A DNA stretch of 32,565 nucleotides. Origin: [Phormidium] sp. LEGE 05292 (GTDB lineage: Bacteria > Cyanobacteriota > Cyanobacteriia > Cyanobacteriales > Aerosakkonemataceae). The stretch covers positions 1-32,565 of the forward strand of contig NZ_JADEWG010000073.1 of assembly GCF_015207735.1 (NCBI RefSeq), in the 5' to 3' direction. The translations under genes and the position numbers were made by a program. Position 1 is the stretch's first letter; the number at the start of each line of letters is the position of its first letter. Of the stretch, positions 25,006 to 32,565 are shown in pieces. The notes under the pieces were generated by a model that did not search any database, was not told where the DNA came from, and saw nothing but the letters and a program-made list of their open reading frames with translations.

Positions 25006-25278
25006 ATGCTCGGTCAAACCGCTATCGGTAGCGCTGCGAATACCCCCTCTGGTAGCCGCGTGTTTCGCTATGAAGTTGTAGGCTTACGCCAAAACGAACA
25101 AAGTGACAAAAATAGCTACGCAATTCGTCGTAGTGGCAGCACCTTTGTCACCGTGCCATATAGCCGGATGAACGAAGAAATGCAGCGGATTACTCGTTTG
25201 GGTGGCAAAATCGTCAGCATCACACCGTTGAGTGCTGAAGAAGCTGCAACAGCTCAAGCTGCACCAGCTGAAGAATAA
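25006..25278 (+). CDS. cpcD: Small rod-capping linker CpcD
   Basis: The 90-residue protein consists of one CpcD domain (SGSRVFRYEVVGLRQNEQSD ... MQRITRLGGKIVSITP) and an Ala/Glu-rich tail. It caps the distal end of rods and limits their length. GGAGGT lies 10 nt before the ATG. Its domain is related to the C-terminal domain of the upstream CpcC. Confidence 0.93.
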   Translation: MLGQTAIGSAANTPSGSRVFRYEVVGLRQNEQSDKNSYAIRRSGSTFVTVPYSRMNEEMQRITRLGGKIVSITPLSAEEAATAQAAPAEE

Positions 25279-25304
25279 TTGGGGAAACTTGATTAATTAA
25301 ATCC

Positions 25305-26135
25305 ATGCAGGAATTTCCTCCTGAAGCTAATGGCGAAGCCGACAATTACCCCGCGCTCACTGTAGAGCAAGCGATCGCCAACCTAAGCCACTCAGATACA
25401 AGTCTGCGCTACTATGCGGCATGGTGGTTGGGAAGGTTTCAGGTGAGAGAACCAGCAGCAGTTGAAGCTCTGATCGTTGCTTTAGAAGATGAAGCCGATC
25501 GCACAGAGTTAGGAGGCTATCCCCTGCGGCGTAACGCAGCTAGGGCCTTGGGAAAACTAGGAGATCGACGAGCAGTACCGGGCTTAATTAGCTGTTTGGA
25601 ATGCTCAGATTTCTACGTTAGAGAAGCAGCTGCACAATCGTTGGGTATGCTCGGTGATTCAGCCAGTATTCCAGCGTTAATGCAGCTGCTATCCGGTGGT
25701 TTAGCGACTGCGGTACTAGTACCAGGACGACCCCACTTAACCCAACCCTACGAAGCAGTAATAGAAGCATTGGGAAAACTGGGAGCAAAAGAAGCGATTC
25801 CATTGATTCAACCCTTCTTAGAACATGACTTAGAGGGGGTGCGGTACTCAGCTAACCGAGCCATGTATCAATTGACCCAAGAACCAATCTACGGGGAAAG
25901 TTTGATGCAAGCTTTATCGGGAAAAAATGTTCAGCTGCGTCGAGCTGCATTATTTGATTTAGGTGCAATTGGTTATCTACCCGCAGCAGATGCAATCGCC
26001 CAATCAGCTACAGAAAACAGCCTAAAACTCATAGCCCTGAAAGGTTTACTCACCCACCAAATTAACCCAAATTCACCCAATTCGCTTAGCGACGCAGCCA
26101 TCAGAGTTATGACTTTGATGGATTCGCTGTTATAG
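25305..26135 (+). CDS. cpcE: Phycocyanobilin lyase subunit alpha (CpcE)
   Basis: The 276-residue protein is made of HEAT-like repeats (LGKLGDRRAVPGLISCL, REAAAQSLGMLGDSASIPAL, EALGKLGAKEAIPLI). The start LTVEQAIANLSHSDTSLRYYAAWWLG is typical of CpcE. With CpcF it forms the heterodimeric lyase that attaches phycocyanobilin to CpcA Cys84. It starts 26 nt after cpcD. Confidence 0.93.
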   Translation: MQEFPPEANGEADNYPALTVEQAIANLSHSDTSLRYYAAWWLGRFQVREPAAVEALIVALEDEADRTELGGYPLRRNAARALGKLGDRRAVPGLISCLECSDFYVREAAAQSLGMLGDSASIPALMQLLSGGLATAVLVPGRPHLTQPYEAVIEALGKLGAKEAIPLIQPFLEHDLEGVRYSANRAMYQLTQEPIYGESLMQALSGKNVQLRRAALFDLGAIGYLPAADAIAQSATENSLKLIALKGLLTHQINPNSPNSLSDAAIRVMTLMDSLL

Positions 26136-26152
26136 TCAGTTGTTTGTTATCT

Positions 26153-26230
26153 GTCATTTGTCATCTGTCATTTGAGAAAGTGAAGTTTTATCTAAACTTA
26201 TGGAATTACTTATGACCAATGACCAATGAC
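26153..26230 (+). promoter_or_regulatory. Heptamer-repeat hairpin across the cpcF start
   Basis: The left arm is GTCAT-TT-GTCAT-CT-GTCAT (26153-26171). The right arm is ATGAC-CA-ATGAC-CA-ATGAC (26212-26230). The three 5-bp blocks of each arm pair exactly, separated by 2x2 mismatches, with a 40-nt loop. ATG 26226, the first in-frame cpcF start, lies inside the right arm. Both arms are tandem heptamers of the short-repeat type. Confidence 0.55.
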
Positions 26231-26849
26231 CAATGCAATGACTAATCATCAGCAACTTATTCAAGCTGTAGAAAAGGCAGATTCTCCCGATCGCCTAATC
26301 GCAGCAGTCCGCTCCCTAGCAGCTGCTCGTCACGAAGCAGGAATTCCTACACTGATTGCAGCTTTGGGTTATAACAACCCAGCAGTAGCAGTCACGGCAA
26401 TGGAAGGACTGATTCAAATGGGAGAAGCCGCAGTACCCCTACTGTTGGAATTGCTAGACGGCTACAACTACGGTGCTAGAGCTTATGCTATCCGCGCCTT
26501 GGCTACGATCGCAGAACCCCGCGCCCTAGATGTTTTACTCACAGCTGCCGAAAACGACTTCGCCCCCAGCGTCCGTCGTGCTGCTAGCAAAGGATTGGGG
26601 AATTTGCATTGGGAACGACTCGAAAAAAGCCAAATTCGACCCGCCCAAGAACAGGCTTTTCTCACTCTTGTAAAAGTCTCCCAAGACTCGGATTGGTCGA
26701 TTCGCTACGCAGCCATCGTTGGTTTACAAGCACTGGCTACTCAGTCGCATTTTCAAGCAAAAATACTCGATCTTTTTCAACAAATCGGCACCAAAGAAAC
26801 CGATTCAGCTGTTCGCGCTAGGGTGCAATTAGCAATCAATCAATTTTAG
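26226..26849 (+). CDS. cpcF: Phycocyanobilin lyase subunit beta (CpcF)
   Basis: The 207-residue HEAT-repeat protein (or 203 if ATG 26238 is used) has AAVRSLAAARHEAGIPTLIA, AVTAMEGLIQMGEAAVPLLLELLDGYNYGARAYAIRAL and SVRRAASKGLGNLHW. It partners CpcE in chromophore attachment to CpcA. No Shine-Dalgarno is visible because the upstream sequence is a heptamer array. ATG 26238 (MTNHQQLIQ) is equally plausible. Confidence 0.92.
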   Translation: MTNAMTNHQQLIQAVEKADSPDRLIAAVRSLAAARHEAGIPTLIAALGYNNPAVAVTAMEGLIQMGEAAVPLLLELLDGYNYGARAYAIRALATIAEPRALDVLLTAAENDFAPSVRRAASKGLGNLHWERLEKSQIRPAQEQAFLTLVKVSQDSDWSIRYAAIVGLQALATQSHFQAKILDLFQQIGTKETDSAVRARVQLAINQF

Positions 26850-26928
26850 ATTTCAGATTGGAAAAATCGCAAATCCAAAATTGCATGACTTAATGATTAA
26901 TCAACTAGCAAATTGAGAACTAGTTAAA

Positions 26929-27768
26929 ATGCCAATCCCTACCCTGGAAATTAAACCTACCACACAAAATCAGCGCGTAGAAGGCTACGAAGTTCCTGAT
27001 GAAGATGATGCCCCCATTTATCGCTTAAGTGATGCGATCTCTGATGCCGAGATCGACGCAATTATCTGGGCTGGCTATCGCCAAATCTTCAGCGAACAAC
27101 TGATTTTAGAAAGTCATCGTCAACTATCCTTAGAATCCCTACTCCGAAATCGGGCGATTTCTGTCAGAGAGTTTATTCGGGGATTAGGAAAATCAGAAGT
27201 ATACCGGGAATTAGTAGCAGATACTAACTCGAATTATCGATTAGTTGATATTAGTTTCAAACGCTTCTTAGGACGCGCAAGTTACAACAAAGGCGAGCAA
27301 ATTGCCTGGTCAATTATCATTGCTACCAAGGGATTACATGGCTTTATTGATGCCATAGTTGATAGCGAAGAATATCTGCAAAACTTCGGTGATGACATCG
27401 TACCCTATCAACGCCGTCGCTTCAACGAAAGACCTTTTAACTTAGTTAATCCTCGTTATAGCGATTACTGGCGCAATCGGCAAATAGCGATAGAAGGTCG
27501 TACCTACTACGAGGTAAAAGTCTCCGGTCAAGGAACACCAGAAAAACGCTCAGTACGTTCTGCTATTCCTAGTACATTTCTGGAAATGGCAAAGGGTATT
27601 GTGACACCACAAATCGACTTTCAGCGCGATCGCGACCGCGCAATTAACACAGCTAGAAGTGTTCAACTTCCTGAATTGACTCGCAAAGGTAGCACCGTTA
27701 AACCATCAGTGAGTCGCACGGAAGTTTCCCTTCCTTACAGCTATATCCCTGCTGATCCTAAAGTCTAG
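26929..27768 (+). CDS. cpcG1: Phycobilisome rod-core linker CpcG (first copy)
   Basis: This 279-residue protein has its linker domain at about residues 30-185 (AIIWAGYRQIFSEQLILESHRQ, DISFKRFLGRASYNKGEQIAWS, FGDDIVPYQRRRFNERPFNL). Its longer C-terminal tail (about 190-279) differs from those of the next two copies. It joins phycocyanin rods to the allophycocyanin core. There is no C-terminal hydrophobic helix, so it is not of the CpcL type. It starts 79 nt after cpcF. Confidence 0.93.
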   Translation: MPIPTLEIKPTTQNQRVEGYEVPDEDDAPIYRLSDAISDAEIDAIIWAGYRQIFSEQLILESHRQLSLESLLRNRAISVREFIRGLGKSEVYRELVADTNSNYRLVDISFKRFLGRASYNKGEQIAWSIIIATKGLHGFIDAIVDSEEYLQNFGDDIVPYQRRRFNERPFNLVNPRYSDYWRNRQIAIEGRTYYEVKVSGQGTPEKRSVRSAIPSTFLEMAKGIVTPQIDFQRDRDRAINTARSVQLPELTRKGSTVKPSVSRTEVSLPYSYIPADPKV

Positions 27769-27789
27769 TAATTTTAGATTTTAGGGTTT

Positions 27790-27820
27790 AAATTTTAGAT
27801 TAAATCCAAATCTAAAATTT
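27790..27820 (+). terminator. Hairpin between cpcG1 and cpcG2
   Basis: AAATTTTAGATT (27790-27801) pairs perfectly with AATCTAAAATTT (27809-27820) around a 7-nt loop. The stem is AT-rich and followed by TCCCC, so it probably attenuates or stabilises rather than stops transcription. Related AT-rich pieces sit just before it (TTTTAGATTTTAGGG). Confidence 0.45.
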
Positions 27821-27858
27821 TCCCCCCAGCACACAACTCAAAACACAAAAAAGGACTC

Positions 27859-28608
27859 ATGTCAATACCTTTACTAGCTTACAAACCCTCATCGCAAAAT
27901 CAGCGAGTAGCGGGTTATGAAGTACCCAACGAAGATACACCTTATATCTATCGTCTGGAAGATTGTGTTGATGAAACTGACATCCAAGATTTAATTTGGG
28001 CAGCTTATCGGCAAGTCTTCAGTGAACATGAAATCCTCAAACGTTTCCGTCAACCCGCTTTAGAATCCCAAGTCAAAAATCGAGCGATTACTGTGCGGGA
28101 TTTTGTGCGTGGTTTGGCAAAAACTGAGGCATTTTATAGGTTAGTTGTAGAGACAAACTCCAACTATCGCGTTGTAGAAATCTGTCTCAAACGCATTCTG
28201 GGACGTGCTCCATACAACAAGGATGAAGAAATTGCCTGGTCAATTACAATTGCTACCAAAGGCATAGGCGCATTTATTGACGCACTTGTTGATAGTGAAG
28301 AATATCAAAATAGTTTTGGTGATAATACAGTACCCTATCAACGTCGTCGGTATAAAGACCGTCCCTTCAACCTAGTAACACCTCGCTACGCTGATTACTG
28401 GCGTGACAAACAAGAGGACTCACGTTACAAATGGGGCGCTGTTGGGAACTTTTTGGAGATGGCGCGATCGATCAAAATCACCCAAGTCCCCCCATCGCCC
28501 ACTGTTCTCACTGCTAATATCAAAATTCCTGACACAACAAGGGATAATAAGCCTGAAGGCACTCGCGTATCGATTAACCCAGTGGCAACTTTCCCCACCC
28601 GTAAATAG
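27859..28608 (+). CDS. cpcG2: Phycobilisome rod-core linker CpcG (second copy)
   Basis: The protein has 249 residues, with the linker domain in the first 190 ([60 protein letters not shown]). It is closer to the third copy than to the first in the N-terminal region ([14 protein letters not shown]). The tail of about 55 residues is unique and polar. The number marks order in this operon only. Confidence 0.93.
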   Translation: MSIPLLAYKPSSQNQRVAGYEVPNEDTPYIYRLEDCVDETDIQDLIWAAYRQVFSEHEILKRFRQPALESQVKNRAITVRDFVRGLAKTEAFYRLVVETNSNYRVVEICLKRILGRAPYNKDEEIAWSITIATKGIGAFIDALVDSEEYQNSFGDNTVPYQRRRYKDRPFNLVTPRYADYWRDKQEDSRYKWGAVGNFLEMARSIKITQVPPSPTVLTANIKIPDTTRDNKPEGTRVSINPVATFPTRK

Positions 28609-28663
28609 GTAATCGAGGCAATCACAAATTCACAGCCAATCTTACCAAATTAGGAGATATTGC

Positions 28664-29416
28664 ATGGCGCTGCCGTTGCTGACATACAAACCATCATCCC
28701 AAAACCAGCGGGTTAAAAGCTTTGGTACAGCGGATTTAAACGAAGATACACCCTATATCTATCGTGTAGAAGATGCCGCTTCTCCTGCTGAAATCAGAGA
28801 TTTAATTTGGGCTGCTTATCGTCAAGTTTTCAGCGAACACGAAATCCTCAAATTCAACCGCCAAATCACCGTAGAAACTCGTTTCGCCAACCGTTCAATT
28901 ACAGTGCGTGACTTGATTCGGGAATTGGCAAAATCTGAGGCATTCTACCGCTTAGTTGTTTCAGTTAACAACAACTATCGCCTAGTAGAAATCTGTCTCA
29001 AACGCTTTTTAGGTCGTTCGCCTTACAACAAAGAAGAAGAAATCGCTTGGTCAATTGTAATTGCTACCAAAGGTTTTAGTGGCTTTGTTGATGCTTTACT
29101 GGACAGCGAAGAATACACCAACACTTTTGGTGATTTCACCGTACCTTACCAACGCAAGCGCAAGGAAGGTCGTCCTTTCAACTTGGTGACACCTCGCTAC
29201 GGCGAAGACTTCCAAGAAAAAGCAGGTACAGTTACTACCGACTGGCGCTTCACCTTGGACAGATACTACAGTGCCAAGTCCCTACAACGCCGTTTACCAG
29301 AAGGCGATCCTCGGAAGTTCAGCGACATGGCAGCAGAGGTCAATACCAAACGCTACTATGCTCAAAATATCCCTGCTTCTAGCATCGATTACTTGAACAA
29401 AGTACCAAGACGTTAA
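28664..29416 (+). CDS. cpcG3: Phycobilisome rod-core linker CpcG (third copy)
   Basis: This 250-residue protein has linker-domain matches over residues 25-190 ([40 protein letters not shown]). The tail [21 protein letters not shown] ... KFSDMAAEV resembles the classic rod-core CpcG tail. TAGGAGATATTGC precedes the ATG. It is the last gene of the operon, followed by a long imperfect hairpin. Confidence 0.93.
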   Translation: MALPLLTYKPSSQNQRVKSFGTADLNEDTPYIYRVEDAASPAEIRDLIWAAYRQVFSEHEILKFNRQITVETRFANRSITVRDLIRELAKSEAFYRLVVSVNNNYRLVEICLKRFLGRSPYNKEEEIAWSIVIATKGFSGFVDALLDSEEYTNTFGDFTVPYQRKRKEGRPFNLVTPRYGEDFQEKAGTVTTDWRFTLDRYYSAKSLQRRLPEGDPRKFSDMAAEVNTKRYYAQNIPASSIDYLNKVPRR

Positions 29417-29468
29417 TCAAGATTTGATTCCACTTCTGTGGGTTAAATCAAAAATCAAAAATCCATTA

Positions 29469-29543
29469 GCTGGGTCTGACCTTTGGGAGATGACTAACTA
29501 ATATTTGATTAGTTGTTATCAATCTCAGCGGTTTAGACCCAGT
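29469..29543 (+). terminator. Long hairpin after cpcG3
   Basis: GCTGGGTCT (29469-29477) pairs with AGACCCAGT (29535-29543). Inside, GAGAT pairs with ATCTC and AACTAAT with ATTAGTT. There is no clear T-run, but position and length suggest the end of the cpc transcript. Confidence 0.5.
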
Positions 29544-29682
29544 TGTTGTATGGATTGGGGATTGGTTATTAGGGACTGGAAAAGCAGTTGTTTAAAGTAT
29601 GGTTCATAAGATTGTTAGCCGATCGCATAATGATTAAAAAGGCATAGTACGATCTTTAAGTAATGTTTTAGTATTTGAACCA

Positions 29683-30177
29683 ATGACAGCACAAGCACCA
29701 GCATCAATTTATGACGTTTCTGCAACAACTATTGACGGAAATTTAATTTCGTTAAATATTTATAAGGATAAAGTTTTACTGATTGTTAATACTGCTAGTC
29801 AGTGTGGCTTCACACCTCAATATAAAGGACTACAAGAGTTATACGATCGATATGCCAACCAAGGATTAGTTGTTTTAGGATTTCCCTGTAACCAATTTGG
29901 ACAACAAGAACCAGGAAACTCAGACCAAATTCAGTCCTTCTGTGAAACTAGTTTTGGAGTTTCCTTTCCACTTTTTCAAAAAATAGAGGTGAATGGGAAA
30001 AATGCCCATCCGCTATATCAGTATTTAACTAAAGCCGCCCCCGGTTTATTCGGTACAGAGGGAATTAAGTGGAACTTCACTAAATTTCTTGTCGATCGTA
30101 CTGGAAAGGTTGTTAAACGCTATCCTCCAACTACAAAACCGGAAGATTTGGCGAAAGATATTCAAGCTTTGCTTTAA
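29683..30177 (+). CDS. Glutathione peroxidase family protein (Cys type)
   Basis: The 164-residue protein has the GPx motifs NTASQCGFTPQYKGL with peroxidatic Cys41 (TGT, not selenocysteine), LGFPCNQFGQQEPG, and KWNFTKFLVDRTGKVVKRYPP. A further Cys in SFCETSFGV is the usual resolving cysteine of thioredoxin-dependent members. It reduces hydroperoxides, probably lipid peroxides near the photosynthetic membranes. It has its own upstream region and is not part of the cpc operon. Confidence 0.92.
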   Translation: MTAQAPASIYDVSATTIDGNLISLNIYKDKVLLIVNTASQCGFTPQYKGLQELYDRYANQGLVVLGFPCNQFGQQEPGNSDQIQSFCETSFGVSFPLFQKIEVNGKNAHPLYQYLTKAAPGLFGTEGIKWNFTKFLVDRTGKVVKRYPPTTKPEDLAKDIQALL

Positions 30178-30459
30178 GTGTTAAGGATTTTGGAGTCATT
30201 GAAACTCTCACCGCTAACAGCTTCTTCCAAAACTCAACTAACAGAATGATAGAACGTGCGATCGCTCCACATTCTAGAACCCCAAAAGCGACGTTTTTTC
30301 AGGTTTTTAAATAGTATTGAATATATACACTGTGGAAATTGATTTCATGGTTTTGGCAATTTCTTCTGATGCAGTGGTGCGATCTACCTGAACAAAAACA
30401 TGGATCTGATTGGGCATTAATGTAAGTTAGGTTATACCTGCTGTCGCTGTTTGAATTCT
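30178..30459. other. Intergenic region with a transposase relic
   Basis: The left half has no recognisable feature apart from a HIP1 site. The right half contains a minus-strand relic of an IS200-type transposase, listed separately. Confidence 0.4.
30307..30441 (-). pseudogene. Relic of an IS200/IS605 TnpA (Y1) transposase
   Basis: On the minus strand the frame reads LTLMPNQIHVFVQVDRTTAS, then EEIAKTMKSIS and a stop. This corresponds to the central TnpA segment (typically VMPDHVHLLV...) that carries the HUH histidines. Here the first His of the motif is Gln, an in-frame TAA sits just upstream, and the N-terminal part and the catalytic Tyr region are missing. It is a decayed fragment. Confidence 0.5.
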
Positions 30460-30490
30460 ATAATCCCCCGAATTTAATTCGGGGGATTAT
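30460..30490. terminator. 31-nt palindrome at the end of thf1
   Basis: ATAATCCCCCGAATT, one T, AATTCGGGGGATTAT: a 15-bp perfect palindrome, 1 nt beyond the thf1 stop codon on the minus strand. No long T-run follows on that strand. It may be the thf1 terminator, or an end hairpin left by the IS200-type element. Confidence 0.6.
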
Positions 30491-30491
30491 A

Positions 30492-31226
30492 TTAATTACT
30501 ATCACCAGAGCCTTTTTGCCCATTAGGAGGTGCGACTACTACACCTTTATCGCTACTACGTTGTTCGCGTTTTTTGCGTTCAGCTTTGACGGCATCTTCC
30601 ATAATTACTAATGCCTGAGCCATTTTCTCTAAATTACTACGGTAAAGTTCCAGATCTTTTTGGATTTTATCGTCTGGTAAATGTAACCCAGTAGCAATTT
30701 GTTTGAGTGCTTCAATCAGACGTTTGGGATCTTTTGCTAATTCGGGATCTGCTTGTTCAATTAAGTTAAATAAACCAACAGCAAACAAGCGACTGTACTT
30801 GAATTTTGGGTTGTTAGCGATCGCTTGCAGCGTTCCTTGTAAATCCCCTGTATTAGCAAACGAAGACTCTTGACTTAAGCTATCAATCACCTCTTTTGCC
30901 GAACGCTGCGCCACAAACGCCTTTAACCGTTCAGCATCCTGCTTATAAGTTTGGGCATCACTTCCCACCGCTTGACAAAGTGCAGCAAATATCGGTTCTT
31001 TGTCCGCTTCTGGGCGATAACCTTGCATAAAGCGGTCAAAGGTAGTCACCACTCCCAAAGCATAGATAGGGTCATAGCTAAAGTCAACATTGACCGAAAG
31101 CAAGTGCATTTCCACCATTAACTCTTCTACCACTCGCCGATAAATCGTGTTTATAGGACGAGTGTGGAGGGAGTAGAAAGTTCGCTTAGTATCTGAAACA
31201 GTGCGGACGTTGTTCACGGAAAACAA
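30492..31226 (-). CDS. thf1: Thylakoid formation protein Thf1/Psb29
   Basis: The 244-residue protein matches Thf1 throughout: VRTVSDTKRTFYSLHTRPIN, YRRVVEELMVEMHLLSVN, DPIYALGVVTTFDRFMQGY, and a charged, probably coiled C-terminal part (LEKMAQALVIMEDAVKAERKKREQ). Thf1/Psb29 supports photosystem II repair and FtsH protease accumulation and is linked to thylakoid biogenesis. Its start follows a region with a 59-bp tandem duplication. Confidence 0.95.
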   Translation of the reverse strand: MFSVNNVRTVSDTKRTFYSLHTRPINTIYRRVVEELMVEMHLLSVNVDFSYDPIYALGVVTTFDRFMQGYRPEADKEPIFAALCQAVGSDAQTYKQDAERLKAFVAQRSAKEVIDSLSQESSFANTGDLQGTLQAIANNPKFKYSRLFAVGLFNLIEQADPELAKDPKRLIEALKQIATGLHLPDDKIQKDLELYRSNLEKMAQALVIMEDAVKAERKKREQRSSDKGVVVAPPNGQKGSGDSN

Positions 31227-31254
31227 TTAAGAAGGAATTAAATTTATTGTCTGC

Positions 31255-31361
31255 TACACAAAACTTAGCTAAACTTATTCAAGTCTCACTATTTAACTAG
31301 AAGCAGTTGCTGTTACACAAAACTTGGCTAAACTTATTCAAGCCTGACCATTTAACTAGAA
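31255..31361. repeat. Two-copy tandem repeat, period 59 bp
   Basis: TACACAAAACTTAGCTAAAC...ACTAGAA (31255-31302) recurs at 31314-31361 with four substitutions in 48 positions. It lies 29 nt upstream of the thf1 start codon on the opposite side and may duplicate part of the thf1 promoter or leader. Confidence 0.75.
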
Positions 31362-31817
31362 CCAACTGATTCTAGAGAGTCTGTTTCCTGCTTCATCCAA
31401 GGATGTCGGCATCTTCTTGTCCACAGGCATAAATTCGGGTGTAGCCCACCCTAGTCCTCTCAGAGATAAAAACACTGAAGCTTTTAGCCATTGTTCATCC
31501 ACTATTTTCAGCCTATTTAACGAATCGTGGATTCCCGTTCGACCTTTTTACAGGCTGGCTAGTTTTGAATCGACTGTGGTTTACAAACCAGATTTTTTTT
31601 TCAGCCTTGGTTGTCGGCATCTTTGTTTAGATTAGCAGAAAATTAGTCTTCTGTCCCGATCGAGTTAGCGGGAAAACTTTCCCAAGCCCAAGATAGACAA
31701 GTTTGAATAGGAATGAGGAAGAATTTGACTATTAAGTTAAGCTCTTTTAAGGTAACTTTGCCAAGCAGAAGGTGAGGGGAAAGTTTTGAGTTTTGAGTTC
31801 AGGAGAAAGTGTTGATC

Positions 31818-31872
31818 TATCACCTTGTCCCCTTGTCTCCTTATCCCCTGCCCCTGGAGCCCCTCTGCTCCC
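31818..31872. repeat. C-rich short tandem repeat
   Basis: CACCTTGTCCCCTTGTCTCC ... CCCCTGCCCCTGGAGCCCCT. It is the complementary-strand form of the G-rich arrays at 1-28 and 32537-32565, so the lyase gene between is flanked by inverted copies. Confidence 0.6.
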
Positions 31873-31916
31873 TAATGGGTTAAAATTTGGAATTGTGACC
31901 ATTTCCCGGTCTAAAG

Positions 31917-32531
31917 ATGAAATTTTCTGCGGAATTAATTGCTTTGGCTAGTTACATGGCGGGTGAGTTTGACAATCAGGCACAAGCGATCGCAGATCCA
32001 GCTTGGTACGTTCACCTACGACTTTGGCAGCGACCTGTACCTTTGTTTACTGAAGATAGCATCACCTTATTTGCTGAACAAGCCAATATTGTTAATTTAG
32101 AGCAAGCTTATCGACCGCGAATTATTCGCCTGCGGGAACGAACTGACCTGAACACCCCGCTTGAGGTGCAATATTATATGTTTAAAGACCCTGCATTAGT
32201 ACAAGGTGCTGGACGCGAGCGAGAAAAACTGAAAACCTTAACACCAGAGCAAATAGAATTTTTGCCTGGTTGTACCCTGAGAGTTAGTCAAAATTCTTTA
32301 ACTACCCAAGGCTATCACTTTCAAGCATTTTTGCCCCCAGATGCCCGTTGTTGCTTCACTTATCGCAGTGAAACATACCAAGTTTCTTTAGGATTTGAGG
32401 CTACCCCTGAAGCATTTTTAAGTTATGACAAAGGCATCGATCGCCTAACAGGAAAAGCGATTTGGGGAGCTTTACTAGGCCCTTTCCGCTTCACCAAACG
32501 TCAGGATTTTTCTGGGGAAATAGCCCCGTGA
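31917..32531 (+). CDS. cpcT: CpcT/CpeT-type phycobiliprotein lyase
   Basis: The protein has 204 residues. The start LIALASYMAGEFDNQAQAIADPAWYVHLRLWQRPV is typical of the CpcT/CpeT family. Further family segments are YMFKDPALVQGAGRE, LPGCTLRVSQN and DKGIDRLTGKAIWGALLGPF. CpcT attaches phycocyanobilin to the second cysteine of CpcB (Cys154 here). The nearby cpc operon supports a phycocyanin role over CpeT, although the paralogue type cannot be fixed from one sequence. Confidence 0.88.
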   Translation: MKFSAELIALASYMAGEFDNQAQAIADPAWYVHLRLWQRPVPLFTEDSITLFAEQANIVNLEQAYRPRIIRLRERTDLNTPLEVQYYMFKDPALVQGAGREREKLKTLTPEQIEFLPGCTLRVSQNSLTTQGYHFQAFLPPDARCCFTYRSETYQVSLGFEATPEAFLSYDKGIDRLTGKAIWGALLGPFRFTKRQDFSGEIAP

Positions 32532-32536
32532 AGTGC

Positions 32537-32565
32537 AGGGGAGCAGGGGAGTAGGAGATGGGGAG
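32537..32565. repeat. G-rich short tandem repeat at the window edge
   Basis: CAGGGGAGCAGGGGAGTAGG, then AGATGGGGAG, 6 nt after the lyase stop codon and running out of the window. Same family as at 1-28. Confidence 0.6.

Larger units (their letters stand above)
31227..31916. other. Intergenic region with tandem repeat and possible transposon relic
   Basis: No gene could be supported. From left to right it holds the thf1 promoter area with a 59-bp-period tandem repeat (31255-31361), a minus-strand open stretch of 64 codons (31356-31547) of uncertain origin, a T-rich part, and a C-rich short tandem repeat (31818-31872). The repeat ends 45 nt before the cpcT-type gene. Confidence 0.5.

Noticed and set aside
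31255-31361. Spaced repeats as a CRISPR array
   Set aside because: Only two units of 48 bp with an 11-bp gap and no cas genes.
31417-31635. Plus-strand open frame of 72 codons upstream of the cpcT-type gene
   Set aside because: No family pattern, a T-rich low-complexity end and no ribosome site.

Overview
The window is chromosomal DNA from a filamentous cyanobacterium. The evidence is a phycocyanin operon (cpcBACDEF plus three tandem cpcG genes), thf1/psb29, a Tab2-family protein, a hetR gene, abundant HIP1 octamers (GCGATCGC), and short heptamer-type and palindromic repeats typical of filamentous cyanobacterial intergenic DNA. No rRNA, tRNA or CRISPR array was seen.

Layout. (1) 0.4-2.0 kb: a 61-residue gene with a signal-peptide-like N-terminus and an exact C-terminal RGSGR, read as patX, ends at a strong terminator and is followed by hetR. 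This is an inhibitor-peptide/regulator pair from cyanobacterial pattern formation. (2) 2.0-4.1 kb and 8.0-13.7 kb: accessory DNA. It holds two DUF433/DUF5615 toxin-antitoxin pairs, one Phd/VapC pair, one Panacea antitoxin with an unidentified overlapping partner, a Uma2-type nuclease broken by one stop codon, a DUF6888/DUF6887 pair and an NB-ARC ATPase with no sensor repeats. Several dispersed repeat families sit between these genes. (3) 4.2-8.0 kb: housekeeping genes tab2, an AI-2E family membrane protein, and avtA with a structured candidate leader. (4) 13.9-22.1 kb: rimM, a DUF2237 gene, gpmA, manganese catalase, sirB-cobA (sirohydrochlorin/siroheme branch), a DUF2721 gene, an unknown membrane protein, and an RluD-type pseudouridine synthase that appears to start at ATT. 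Three large palindromic, MITE-like elements lie between them. (5) 22.8-29.4 kb: the phycocyanin operon. (6) 29.7-32.5 kb: glutathione peroxidase, thf1 on the minus strand beside an IS200-type transposase relic, and a CpcT-type bilin lyase.

How the genes work together. cpcB and cpcA encode the phycocyanin subunits. CpcE/CpcF attach bilin to CpcA and CpcT to the second CpcB cysteine. CpcC and CpcD build and cap rods, and CpcG1-3 attach rods to the core. Stem-loops after cpcA and cpcG1 could tune relative expression. A repeat-built hairpin covers the upstream cpcF start codon.

The observations most worth a second look are the patX-hetR pair without a visible NtcA site, the ATT start of the pseudouridine synthase, the heptamer hairpin over the cpcF start, the Panacea-linked candidate toxin, and the 104-bp direct repeats that bracket the VapC module.
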